The position numbers and the translations under genes were made by a program. Positions 1 through 7,157 of a DNA stretch of 8,729 bases are shown in pieces. The notes below the pieces were generated by a model. It was not told the DNA's origin and made no database searches. It saw only the letters and a list, made by a program, of their open reading frames with translations. Location: assembly GCA_002328075.1 (NCBI GenBank), contig DCVT01000040.1, positions 1-8,729 on the forward strand, in the 5' to 3' direction. Position 1 is the stretch's first letter. Each line of letters starts with the position of its first letter. The stretch comes from Anaerolineales bacterium UBA2181 (GTDB lineage Bacteria > Chloroflexota > Anaerolineae > Promineifilales > UBA4811).

Positions 1-40
1 TCTGACCCTCGGCCTGCACCATATTTGCAGCAGTCACCAT
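1..40 (-). CDS. possible start of a further minus-strand gene (partial, runs off the left edge)
   Basis: Twenty bases after the stop codon of the FemAB gene at 61 there is an ATG (38-40 on the minus strand) whose frame stays open to the window edge, giving MVTAANMVQAEGQ. A second in-frame ATG lies at 20-22. The codirectional position close behind the transferase fits a fourth gene in the same operon, but 13 residues are too few to identify any family. There is no clear ribosome binding site; a GGACGG sits only a few bases before the ATG. The call rests on position alone and could be chance. Confidence 0.15.
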   Translation of the reverse strand, partial: MVTAANMVQAEGQ

Positions 41-60
41 CCGTCCATGAGCCGGACCGT

Positions 61-1233
61 TTACCCTTCGACTGGCGGACCAGCCTGCCGCCTGTGCACC
101 ATCGAGCGCCGGAGCGCCAGGTAGAATGGAATCGCCACCATGTAAAACCAGTGCCAAAACCGGGCGATGGTCTTGTCCCAGGCGCCAATATGCCGAACAA
201 CCCGACCTCCAAACCCAGCCTTGAACCCCCAGACCCCCCACAAGGGATCATCCTGGACGAAATCGTTGGGTGCGCCCCACATGTCGTACACGCGAAATCC
301 CTGTTGCCGGGCCCATCGGATTGCCTCCCACTGTAGCAGATGGTTTGGCATCCGCTCCCGGTGCGCACTGCAGGATGCTCCGTACATGTACCACACCCGA
401 TCGCCGAAACAGAACAGAATGACGGCCGCAATGGCCAAGCCCTCATGTTCAGCAATCAACACGTGCGCCAATCCAGCGTTCAGGCAGGTTCGCCATGCAT
501 CGAGATAGTAACCGGCCGGCCGGATGACAAACGCATCCCGGGCGGCGGTCTCTGCATACATGGCGAATAGCAGTTCCAGGTCACTAACCAAGCCCGACCG
601 TACCGCAACCCCTTTACGGCTCGCCAACCGGATGTTATAGCGGGTTTTTTGTTTCATCGCCCCGAGCATCTCTTGCTCGGTGCAAGTCAGGTCCAATTGG
701 ACCGTATTCCGAAATTGGATCTGATCGTCCGAGGAGTGCCATCCCCCGGACTGCAGCTCGGTCACAAATGCCATGCCGAGGCGATCCGCAGCATCGTCCG
801 GCCCACCGGGGACGCCTGTCGCCAGCACCACATCCGGGTCAATCTTGACAAAGATGGCACGCCGCCGCCGCGCGTAGATAACCAGGGCATCCAACACCGC
901 CGCACGCAGACCAGGATCGGCGTAATCCATTGCTGGCCCCTTGGGAACATAGAGGACCGCCAGCGGCAGCGGGCGCGCCCTGCGAGCAAGCACCTGCGCT
1001 GCGGCAACCACCGGCCCGCGCTCGCCCCACTTGAACGCCATCCGCTCGACGGTCCATCCGTATCCTCGCTTCAGCTCGCCCCACTGCCAACTCTGAAGTA
1101 TGTGATGGTAAGGCAAGGAACGGAGGATTGCGTTCCAATGTTCAGAATCATTGATCATCACCTGGACAAGTCGTGAACCCGTACGACGGCGGGGCGCTGC
1201 CCGGGTCTGTCGACTGCGCGCGGTGTCTGACAT
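61..1233 (-). CDS. FemAB/FemX-type peptidoglycan bridge aminoacyltransferase (copy 1)
   Basis: The family transfers an amino acid from aminoacyl-tRNA to the stem peptide of lipid-linked peptidoglycan precursors, acting at the cytoplasmic face of the membrane. The 390-residue product shows family hallmarks: HILQSWQWGELK near residue 44, the basic stretch KQKTRYNIRLASRKG near 194, WYMYGAS near 281, LLQWEAIRWAR near 299, YDMWGAP near 316 and LWGVWGFKAGFGG near 331. It lacks the long coiled-coil arm of staphylococcal FemA. The C-terminus (about 356-375) is hydrophobic and may lie against the membrane. The frame is open upstream to 1356, but that would overlap the preceding gene by 118 bp; ATG 1231-1233, five bases after that gene's stop, fits an operon. 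ATG 1156-1158 (365 aa) is an alternative, starting nearer the conserved core, as the paralogue does. Neither has a well-spaced Shine-Dalgarno. The amino acid transferred cannot be predicted. Confidence 0.9.
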   Translation of the reverse strand: MSDTARSRQTRAAPRRRTGSRLVQVMINDSEHWNAILRSLPYHHILQSWQWGELKRGYGWTVERMAFKWGERGPVVAAAQVLARRARPLPLAVLYVPKGPAMDYADPGLRAAVLDALVIYARRRRAIFVKIDPDVVLATGVPGGPDDAADRLGMAFVTELQSGGWHSSDDQIQFRNTVQLDLTCTEQEMLGAMKQKTRYNIRLASRKGVAVRSGLVSDLELLFAMYAETAARDAFVIRPAGYYLDAWRTCLNAGLAHVLIAEHEGLAIAAVILFCFGDRVWYMYGASCSAHRERMPNHLLQWEAIRWARQQGFRVYDMWGAPNDFVQDDPLWGVWGFKAGFGGRVVRHIGAWDKTIARFWHWFYMVAIPFYLALRRSMVHRRQAGPPVEG

Positions 1234-1238
1234 CCTGC

Positions 1239-2249
1239 TCACACCCCCAATCGGGCAACAAGCCAGGCAATGGGTCGACACAGCGCGCGGTCGTACGCTC
1301 CAACTGACCGCACAAGCTGGCCTCCAAAACCGCGTTTGAAACGGTATACACCCCACAGCCCATCGGACCGATGTTCGAACTCGGCCTCCAGAACGGCAGC
1401 CTCTTGGTCAGGCACTCCCCAGAGATCGTATTGAACACACCCCCGGCTGCGCGCCCATCGGATTGCTTCCCATTGCAGGAGATAGGCCGGCATTCGGTTG
1501 CGCTCGGCATCCGATGAGGCGCCGTAGAGATACCACGCGTTTGCGCCAAGAGCAAACACCATGAGCCCAGCGAGAGGTCTACCTTCGAACTCGGCCACGA
1601 GCAGAGCGACCATACCGCGCGCAGAAAACAGGTCAAAAGCGGCCTCATAGTAGGCAGGCGAATGCACGCCGAACTGATCACGACGGCCGGTTGTCGCCAT
1701 CATCTCGCTGAACACAGGCAGGTCTTCCCGCCCCGCCTGACGCACGGCAACGCCTTTCCGCTCGGCCAGTCGGATGTTGTAGCGTGTCTTTGGCCGCATC
1801 CGGCCTAGGATATCAGCTTCAGTCCCACGGATGTCCAACGCCAGGGTCCGGCGTGGCTGAACTCCGCGCCGCGCGGGACGGTACCCGGCCTGGGCAAGGA
1901 CCTCCGTCAGCGTCGGAACCTCCCCCTCCAAGAGGGCGGGTTCAATTCGCACCAGTATTGAATGATGGCGCCGAGCGGACTGCTCCACCAACGCCAAGAC
2001 CCTGAAAATCTGATCTGGCGATTGCCAATCAACTACCGGCCCCTTGGCAAGATAGGTCACGCCTGGGAGGGGAAGCGCACGGTGCAACAAACTGCGGTGC
2101 AGGACAACCGCACCCGCGGTCACCCGACCTTCCTCCGTCAACGTCACCAGTTGGCTGCTCCAGCCGAACTTGACCTTCAGCTGCGCCCATTCCTCAGTCT
2201 GCAGCAGGTGGCCATGGCGATGGCCAGCGACCAGCTCATACCACCCCAT
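1239..2249 (-). CDS. FemAB/FemX-type peptidoglycan bridge aminoacyltransferase (copy 2)
   Basis: This 336-residue protein is a paralogue of the next gene downstream and belongs to the same FemAB family, which adds amino acids to peptidoglycan precursors from charged tRNA. Visible motifs are HLLQTEEWAQLK (residues 14-25), the basic segment RPKTRYNIRLAERKG (152-166), WYLYGAS (239-245), LLQWEAIRWAR (257-267), YDLWGVPD (274-281) and LWGVYRFKRGFGG (298-310). The length fits compact FemAB members. It has a short acidic insertion (about 283-294, EAAVLEAEFEH) between the two C-terminal motifs, which copy 1 handles with only a few residues. The ATG at 2247-2249 lies three bases after the SDR stop, with GGAA about seven bases upstream, indicating a polycistronic message. 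Two different FemAB enzymes in tandem usually mean sequential additions to one bridge (as FemA/FemB); here that is inference. Confidence 0.92.
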   Translation of the reverse strand: MGWYELVAGHRHGHLLQTEEWAQLKVKFGWSSQLVTLTEEGRVTAGAVVLHRSLLHRALPLPGVTYLAKGPVVDWQSPDQIFRVLALVEQSARRHHSILVRIEPALLEGEVPTLTEVLAQAGYRPARRGVQPRRTLALDIRGTEADILGRMRPKTRYNIRLAERKGVAVRQAGREDLPVFSEMMATTGRRDQFGVHSPAYYEAAFDLFSARGMVALLVAEFEGRPLAGLMVFALGANAWYLYGASSDAERNRMPAYLLQWEAIRWARSRGCVQYDLWGVPDQEAAVLEAEFEHRSDGLWGVYRFKRGFGGQLVRSVGAYDRALCRPIAWLVARLGV

Positions 2250-2252
2250 GCG

Positions 2253-3224
2253 CTATTCCGAGGAAGGGTACGGGACACCACGTCTGTCCCGCCGACCCAA
2301 CACGATTGCAGCAAAGACCCGCGCGGTGACCGCCTGAACATACTCCAATTGATCGCTGAACCGTTGCGGCGGCCGACCAAGCAAAAAGCCCACGCTGTTC
2401 TCCCGGGAAAGGACGTTGAGCGCCAAAAGATCCAGCAAAGCCTCTGTCACCGGGGGTTCCGGCACCAACCGCTCCATCAAACGGACAACCGGTCGAAGAA
2501 GAGCGGGTGGAAGGTGAAGTCTGGCTCGCTTTATGCCGGCAGCCAGAAGCAACTGGTCATAGACCTGGTCCAGGGTCAGAACTTCTGGGCCTACGATTTC
2601 GTACCGTTTTCCCACTGCCTCGGGCATGTCCAGTGCGTTAACCGCTGCCCTCGCCACGTCCTGCACGGATATCGGCTCAAAGCGGGCCCGGCCGTCGCCC
2701 GGGACCACTACCACGGGCGCAAGCCGTGCCAACCCGGTGAGCATGGTACCAAAGGCATCGCCCGGACCAAAGATGACTCCGGCCTCCAACACCGTGCCTC
2801 CCGTTTCCGAGGTGACCACCGCCTCAGCGGCCAATCCCTGAGAGCGTGAAAGCGGGCTAGATCGGCGCGAATCAGCACCAATGGCCACCACCTGCACCAA
2901 TCGCTTCACACCGGAGGCCCTGGCCGCACCCAATAGGTTGATGGTGCCCCGATAGTTGATCGCGGCCATGGTAGCGGGACCGCGGTCCCGGTTCACGGCC
3001 GCCAGATGGATTACGACGTCGACCCCAGCCAGCGCGTCAGTCAGGCTGTCGGGATCCATGATATCCCCCAGTATCGGTTCCACGCCGACGGAGCGGAGCT
3101 TGCGAACGTGGGCCTCTTGCCGCACCAGGCCCAGCACCCGAACGGATCTACCGATCAATTCCTCTACAACATACTCGCCAACAAAACCGGCCGCACCGGT
3201 CACTAATGCAGTTCGATCGCTCAC
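2253..3224 (-). CDS. NAD(P)-binding atypical SDR, NDUFA9-like, without catalytic triad
   Basis: This is a 323-residue extended/atypical short-chain dehydrogenase-like protein related to NAD-dependent epimerases and complex I NDUFA9-type proteins. The N-terminal dinucleotide motif TGAAGFVG (9-16) is intact, followed by GDIMDPDSL (53-61), VIHLAA (71-76) and VIFGPGDAF (150-158), typical of this group. The catalytic residues are missing: where relatives have Ser in a VSAIGA-type strand this has VVAIGA (112-117), and in the YxxxK position it has Leu125 and Gln129 (PLSRSQG). It probably binds a nucleotide cofactor but does not do ordinary SDR chemistry. The GTG start at 3222-3224 has GGGGA seven bases upstream. 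It is the first gene of the operon with the two FemAB genes. Its function is not assignable beyond the fold; a structural or assembly role is possible. Confidence 0.88.
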   Translation of the reverse strand: MSDRTALVTGAAGFVGEYVVEELIGRSVRVLGLVRQEAHVRKLRSVGVEPILGDIMDPDSLTDALAGVDVVIHLAAVNRDRGPATMAAINYRGTINLLGAARASGVKRLVQVVAIGADSRRSSPLSRSQGLAAEAVVTSETGGTVLEAGVIFGPGDAFGTMLTGLARLAPVVVVPGDGRARFEPISVQDVARAAVNALDMPEAVGKRYEIVGPEVLTLDQVYDQLLLAAGIKRARLHLPPALLRPVVRLMERLVPEPPVTEALLDLLALNVLSRENSVGFLLGRPPQRFSDQLEYVQAVTARVFAAIVLGRRDRRGVPYPSSE

Positions 3225-3459
3225 CTTGCCGTCCCCGTTTGCATTGAATGGTCTCTTTGATACCGTGTGCCCACCTGCGGTGCGCTGTCACCCGCTCAGC
3301 GCCGACAGTCCAAGCACCCAATTCAGAGCTGGTGGACTCCTTGAGGAGTCAGGCAGCGTCTGCCTTGCGTCCGGTCATGCCCTGGTGCCATCAGATCATC
3401 CCTCCTCTCGGGCCTCTTGCTCGCCAACGAGCTCTTGTGCCACCGGTTGGCCCGACCAG
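3225..3459 (-). promoter_or_regulatory. long hairpin-rich 5' leader of the SDR-FemAB-FemAB operon
   Basis: This gene-free stretch would be transcribed as a leader of about 235 nt if the promoter at 3466-3494 is used. It contains several perfect short stems: GCCA/TGGC (3439-3451), GCTCG/CGAGC with a 4-nt loop (3419-3432), GACTCC/GGAGTC with a UCAA loop on the transcript (3335-3350) and GCGCTG/CAGCGC (3282-3302). Near the start codon, on the minus strand, lies AGGTGGGCACACGG (3263-3276), loosely like the T-box core AGGGTGGNACCGCG. That likeness is partial and the upstream T-box Stem I is not obvious. No protein-coding frame here is convincing. The structure is directly seen; a regulatory role is inferred. 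Confidence 0.4.
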
Positions 3460-3465
3460 CGCCCG

Positions 3466-3494
3466 ATTATAACTCAGGCTAGCAGCAGCAGCAA
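3466..3494 (-). promoter_or_regulatory. sigma70-type promoter for the SDR-FemAB-FemAB operon
   Basis: On the minus strand there is a perfect TATAAT (3466-3471), preceded at exactly 17 bp by TTGCTG (3489-3494), which keeps the TTG of the -35 consensus. The spacer and the -35 include a short AGC/GCT triplet run (3480-3492). Initiation would be near 3459, pointing into the operon at 3224. It lies after the 3' end of the GH1 gene, so the operon probably has its own promoter. Confidence 0.55.
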
Positions 3495-3502
3495 TTGAAT
3501 CG

Positions 3503-3533
3503 TGTGCGGTGTACTGGACTCAGATACCGCACA
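3503..3533. terminator. hairpin between the GH1 gene and the next operon; possible terminator or operator
   Basis: TGTGCGGTGT (3503-3512) and ATACCGCACA (3524-3533) form an inverted repeat with 9 of 10 positions paired and an 11-nt loop. It lies about 115 bp past the GH1 stop and just upstream of the -35 box at 3489-3494. There is no T-run on either side, so it is not a classic intrinsic terminator; it could end GH1 read-through weakly or bind a regulator of the downstream promoter. The remaining bases from 3534 to 3647 show nothing recognisable. Confidence 0.35.
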
Positions 3534-3647
3534 GATGAAAACCCGCTTCGAACACCCCGGCGCGCAGGATCTGACGTTGGAGGACTCCTCGAGGTTGAAC
3601 GCGGCGCTCCGGCGCATCGCTGGCTGCGCTGCGATCACACCGCCAGA

Positions 3648-5009
3648 TTATTGCGGAAAGAGCTCGTCCAGTGTTTCTGGAGCGAACTCGTGCACCATTT
3701 CCCAGTCAATCCGACCCGCTCGGCAGATGCGGCCGAACAACTCCCCGCTTCGGCGCATCGTGCGTTCCTGGGTGGTCGAGTCCAGCCCTACCAGTCCAAA
3801 TCGTTCCACCCACCCGCGATCCCACTCAAAGTTGTCCACCAAGCTCCAGTGAAAATACCCCTTGACCGGTATGTTGAACTGAATAGCAGACCAGACCTGG
3901 CGAAGGTGGGTGATCAGGAAGCCAGGGCGTTGATCATCATCCGCATCGGGCAAGCCGTTTGCCGTGATGTAGACAGGGCGCCGGTAGGCAGCCGCCCGTT
4001 TGATTGCCTGAAACATACCGCGCGGAAAAATCTCGCCATAACGATTGTCAGACATGACCGCCTCTGGACTGAACGACCTTCGGGCGAAAAAGGGTGGCGG
4101 TTCCGCCAGACTGAAATTCACCATTTCCCGCGTGTAATAGTTGAGGCCGTAGAAATCCAGTGTTCCGGCAAGACCCCTTATCCGTCCGCGCCCTAACGGC
4201 CGTCGCAGGCGGCCGGTCAGAACGGCTTGGGCGAACTGGTCATTGTAGATGTGATCCAGGTTGCGAGCCGCCCACCCATCGAGTAACGACTTGCTCTTTG
4301 GCTCCATGATCCGAAGGTTGTGACAGATCCCCACTGCGGATCCCGGGCATAAATCGTGGATCAGGTGATAGACCTTGGCGTGCGCTTGCAGCATATTGCG
4401 AGCTGCCGCCATCGCCACCCTAAAGCCGCCGCCCCCAGGCGGGAATTTGGCTTCCACGTAGGCCATCGCCACATACACTTCAGGTTCATTGATAGGAATC
4501 CAGAGTCCGACAAGGTCACCCACGGTTTCAGCCACCCGGCGGGCGTAACCCACAAACGCCTCTACCACGGTCGTACGAGACCACGCCCCCCGTTCTGCCA
4601 GCCACTGGGGGTTGGTAAAGTGGTGCAGAGTGACCATCGGCTCCATTCCCCGGCGCCGCACGGCCGCTATGATCTGGCGATACCGAGACAGGGCGTCCAA
4701 ATCGAAACGTCCTGGCTCAGGCTCAACCCGGCTCCACTCGATGGAGAGACGGTGGGCATTGTTACCCAACTGGGCGGCGCGGTCCAGGTCAGCTTCGGCG
4801 TTCTCCCACCAATTGCATGCCAGGCCAGACCGACCATCGTTCTGAATCCGTCCCCTCTGTTGCTCCCACGCCCACCAATCGTTGTTCAGGTTGTTTCCCT
4901 CTACCTGATGACCGCTGGTGGCGGTACCCCAAAGAAAGTCCGGCGGAAAGAAAAAGGTCGCCTTGGGTACACGCTTTTCGGTTGATTCCAAGCCTCGGCG
5001 GTTATCCAT
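3648..5009 (-). CDS. glycoside hydrolase family 1 protein with the catalytic nucleophile replaced by Ala
   Basis: GH1 enzymes (beta-glucosidase, beta-galactosidase and related) are retaining glycosidases with a TIM-barrel fold, using one Glu as acid/base and another as nucleophile. At 453 residues this is a full-length member. Conserved features are FLWGTATSGHQVEG (25-38, Gln35 for sugar binding), HRLSIEWSRVEP (86-97), TLHHFTNPQWL (127-137), acid/base Glu175 in INEP, LNYYT (289-293) and WSLVDNFEW (388-396). The nucleophile motif, normally TENG, reads YITANG (347-352): residue 350 is Ala, encoded by GCA at 3960-3962, one base from GAA. No signal peptide is visible, so it is probably cytoplasmic. 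The ATG at 5007-5009 has only a weak ribosome site. It lies 142 bp after the VanW-family gene on the same strand and may share its transcript. The family is certain; activity as an ordinary hydrolase is doubtful if the sequence is correct. Confidence 0.95.
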   Translation of the reverse strand: MDNRRGLESTEKRVPKATFFFPPDFLWGTATSGHQVEGNNLNNDWWAWEQQRGRIQNDGRSGLACNWWENAEADLDRAAQLGNNAHRLSIEWSRVEPEPGRFDLDALSRYRQIIAAVRRRGMEPMVTLHHFTNPQWLAERGAWSRTTVVEAFVGYARRVAETVGDLVGLWIPINEPEVYVAMAYVEAKFPPGGGGFRVAMAAARNMLQAHAKVYHLIHDLCPGSAVGICHNLRIMEPKSKSLLDGWAARNLDHIYNDQFAQAVLTGRLRRPLGRGRIRGLAGTLDFYGLNYYTREMVNFSLAEPPPFFARRSFSPEAVMSDNRYGEIFPRGMFQAIKRAAAYRRPVYITANGLPDADDDQRPGFLITHLRQVWSAIQFNIPVKGYFHWSLVDNFEWDRGWVERFGLVGLDSTTQERTMRRSGELFGRICRAGRIDWEMVHEFAPETLDELFPQ

Positions 5010-5021
5010 GATGCACTCAGG

Positions 5022-5117
5022 TCAAAGCCCGCCAGACGCGGTCCGATTGAGGACCCGAATCCACAACACGAGGACCACCGCGATGGACACGAACTGCGTC
5101 GTATGACGGTGCGCCAT
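5022..5117 (-). CDS. possible single-pass membrane micro-ORF between the VanW and GH1 genes
   Basis: In the 142-bp gap there is a 31-codon frame starting at ATG 5115-5117 that encodes a hydrophobic segment, FVSIAVVLVLWIRVL, between basic flanks, ending 12 bp before the GH1 start. An in-frame ATG further up (5178-5180) would overlap the VanW gene end. The ribosome site is weak (GGATTGGG directly before the ATG). It has the form of a small membrane protein but nothing identifies it, and in GC-rich DNA such frames arise by chance. No other feature or convincing terminator was seen in the gap. Confidence 0.15.
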   Translation of the reverse strand: MAHRHTTQFVSIAVVLVLWIRVLNRTASGGL

Positions 5118-5151
5118 CCCAATCCGATCGGCAAGGCTCGGGGCCGGCGGT

Positions 5152-7095
5152 CTAGCCAGTGTCTGACTCGAGGTCTTCATCAGGGTCAACGGTGACGTCG
5201 GATTCCGGTTCAACCTCGGGGGGAGGCATGCCCTCAGTTCCCGGCCCGTACTCGTACACCGCTTGCCAGGGAAGGTAATGGCTGAAGAATCGATCCTCAA
5301 ACAAGATGGATCCGTCGGCTCGCCGCACTAGACGGGTGATCAACACATCAGCTCCGTCGGCCGACCAATCCACCTGTTCAATCTTGCCCGTCGGCAACTC
5401 TGGATTCTCTTCGTAACGATCCGGGGGATGCGGAATGACGTTGGCCACCAAAGGTTCGGGAGTTTCCACCGTCCGTCCATCACCGGTCGAGTAGAACTTG
5501 AACTCCAGTTTTTTGGTATTTCGATAGACGTACGTCTCTATGAGCAGGTGGTAAGGCGAATTGTTGATGAACCGAAAGTCAACCTGAGGATAAAACACGG
5601 TGGCATCCATGCCGGGACCTATGTCCTGCTCATAGTAGCCGACCCGGTAACCATGCGGCCAGCGCTCCGGGATCGGAAAGCCGGCGTTGAAAGCGGCCCT
5701 AAAGACCGTCGTGCTCACCTGACACACTCCGCCGCCGACACCCTGAATCGTGCGACCGCCAAAGATGATCAGTCCCTGCTCAAAACCGGTCTCCTCGCTT
5801 ACATCGCCCAAATAACGATTGAAACTGAATTCCCCGCCCGGTGGGATGACGATTCCATGGAACCGTGAGGCGGCCGTCGCAATGTTGTGGATTCGCACCT
5901 CCGACGATCCTCCGAAGGAGCTGTCGCCCACGGCGATGAGCTCTGTGATCCCCAGATCATCGCCGGTAGCATCCTCACCGATTCTGGGTTGGGTCCACTC
6001 GATGACCAATGGAACCTCGCGATTGTCGCCGGTCACCTGCACCAGGATGGTGTCCACCGTCGCCGCCACGTTCAGGCTGCGGCTCGGGATACTGGGTTGG
6101 ATTGGCTCCAACAGCCGGGTCGTATCGTTGAACACGAAACGGGCGTCGGTAGATTCGGTGCTAAGGCTCTCAGCCAGCGGCTCCAACCAGGCCGCTAGCG
6201 CCTCCTGGTCCAACTCGACCCGATAGGCGGGGGGCGTCACGCCCTCATCCAGCCAAAGGACCAGCATGCCGGCCAGCTCCTCGGCGGTCAGATTGCGCGG
6301 ACCGGGGTCTGATTCGAAGGCAGATTCCGCCAAGAAGATAGTGATCGGCCGGCCAGTCATCTTGAGCGCCGTATCCAACACTCCAGCCACCGATTCATCC
6401 GAAATCCGCGGATGTGTCTCGAGAACCAGGAGCTCCACCTCTCCTGTGCCCAACGCCAGCAGCAGCGGAGACAGCTGCTGGAGGGCGTCCGCTGCGTCCA
6501 GCTGTCTCCCAATCTGGCTCGGGGTAGCCAACAACTGGTTGTCCGCAAAAACCAGGCCGGCGTCGACCACCGGTCGGTAGATGTCGGCCGTTATCGATGC
6601 CAGGAAACGAACGGCCGGTTGGGCATCCACCACCCACAGAAGCGGCAGTTGGCGGCCGTTGCGATACACATCCAGCTGCTCCAGCAGGTTGCCCTGCAAC
6701 GCGTGGCTCCGGCCGATGCCAAAAGCAGCGGCAACGGCGGAGCTCGCGTCCAAACTCACACCTAACTGGGCGGGAGTCGCCGTCCAGGTGCGGTTGGTAC
6801 CAAGGTCTCGAAAGACAAACGCCGGCTGGTTGGCATAGGGAAAGGCGGATTCCAGAACAAGCCGGGCTTCTGAAACGGTCATTCCTCCGAGGTTAACCCC
6901 CCCCACAACCACGTTGGGATAAACGCGGTCAGCATAGTTGTTCTCAAAATAGACGACGCCCAATACCCCTGCACCAACCAGCAAAGCTGCACCCAGCAGC
7001 GGGAACAGGAAAAAGCCGGCCAGATTCACCCAAAAGGAGTTTCTCCTGGCTGGCCGCTTTTCGGCGGGTTCTTGCGCTCTGCTCACGGCTTCCAC
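5152..7095 (-). CDS. VanW-family (YoaR-like) membrane-anchored envelope protein
   Basis: The 647-residue protein has a basic N-terminus and one membrane segment (about 22-50), so the rest is predicted to be outside the cytoplasm. Residues about 58-115 (VGGVNLGGMTVSEARLVLE and what follows) look like a YoaR-type putative peptidoglycan-binding domain; a second such region covers roughly 170-300. The VanW domain spans about 396-530, with the signature GVGGGVCQVSTTVFRAAF (452-469), preceded by IPPGGEFSFN (417-426) and followed by NNSPYHLLIE (511-520). A C-terminal region ends in an acidic, Pro-rich tail (about 617-647). VanW proteins occur in some vancomycin-resistance clusters, but their biochemical role is not settled; an association with peptidoglycan is the usual inference. 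No other van genes are present. The start is GTG 7093-7095; a second in-frame GTG at 7084-7086 is also possible, and neither has a strong ribosome site. A promoter lies at 7209-7237. Confidence 0.93.
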   Translation of the reverse strand: MEAVSRAQEPAEKRPARRNSFWVNLAGFFLFPLLGAALLVGAGVLGVVYFENNYADRVYPNVVVGGVNLGGMTVSEARLVLESAFPYANQPAFVFRDLGTNRTWTATPAQLGVSLDASSAVAAAFGIGRSHALQGNLLEQLDVYRNGRQLPLLWVVDAQPAVRFLASITADIYRPVVDAGLVFADNQLLATPSQIGRQLDAADALQQLSPLLLALGTGEVELLVLETHPRISDESVAGVLDTALKMTGRPITIFLAESAFESDPGPRNLTAEELAGMLVLWLDEGVTPPAYRVELDQEALAAWLEPLAESLSTESTDARFVFNDTTRLLEPIQPSIPSRSLNVAATVDTILVQVTGDNREVPLVIEWTQPRIGEDATGDDLGITELIAVGDSSFGGSSEVRIHNIATAASRFHGIVIPPGGEFSFNRYLGDVSEETGFEQGLIIFGGRTIQGVGGGVCQVSTTVFRAAFNAGFPIPERWPHGYRVGYYEQDIGPGMDATVFYPQVDFRFINNSPYHLLIETYVYRNTKKLEFKFYSTGDGRTVETPEPLVANVIPHPPDRYEENPELPTGKIEQVDWSADGADVLITRLVRRADGSILFEDRFFSHYLPWQAVYEYGPGTEGMPPPEVEPESDVTVDPDEDLESDTG

Positions 7096-7157
7096 GACGG
7101 ATTTGTCACACCCATCCTGATCGGTTGCTTGCTCGGATCGTCAGTCGGCGAACCCGG

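Noticed and set aside
1148..1681. Minus-strand frame of 177 codons between the FemAB genes
   Set aside because: It is an alternative frame of copy 2: its Cys/Pro/Ser-rich translation has no family features, while the overlapping frame carries all the FemAB motifs.
1962..2849. Long plus-strand open frame (295 codons) opposite FemAB copy 2 and the SDR
   Set aside because: The translation is low-complexity, rich in His/Gln/Arg/Pro with no recognisable motif, and spans two well-supported genes on the other strand. It is a GC-rich antisense shadow, as are the plus-strand frames at 3495-4196, 4356-4985, 5428-5868 and 7714-8340.
3248..3498. Plus-strand frames in the intergenic region before the SDR gene
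   Set aside because: They have no ribosome site, show no family features and run antisense through the hairpin-rich leader and the promoter.
5152..7095. Vancomycin-resistance cluster suggested by the VanW domain
   Set aside because: No VanHAX ligase/dehydrogenase/dipeptidase or VanRS two-component genes are present. The YoaR-type architecture is widespread in organisms without that resistance.
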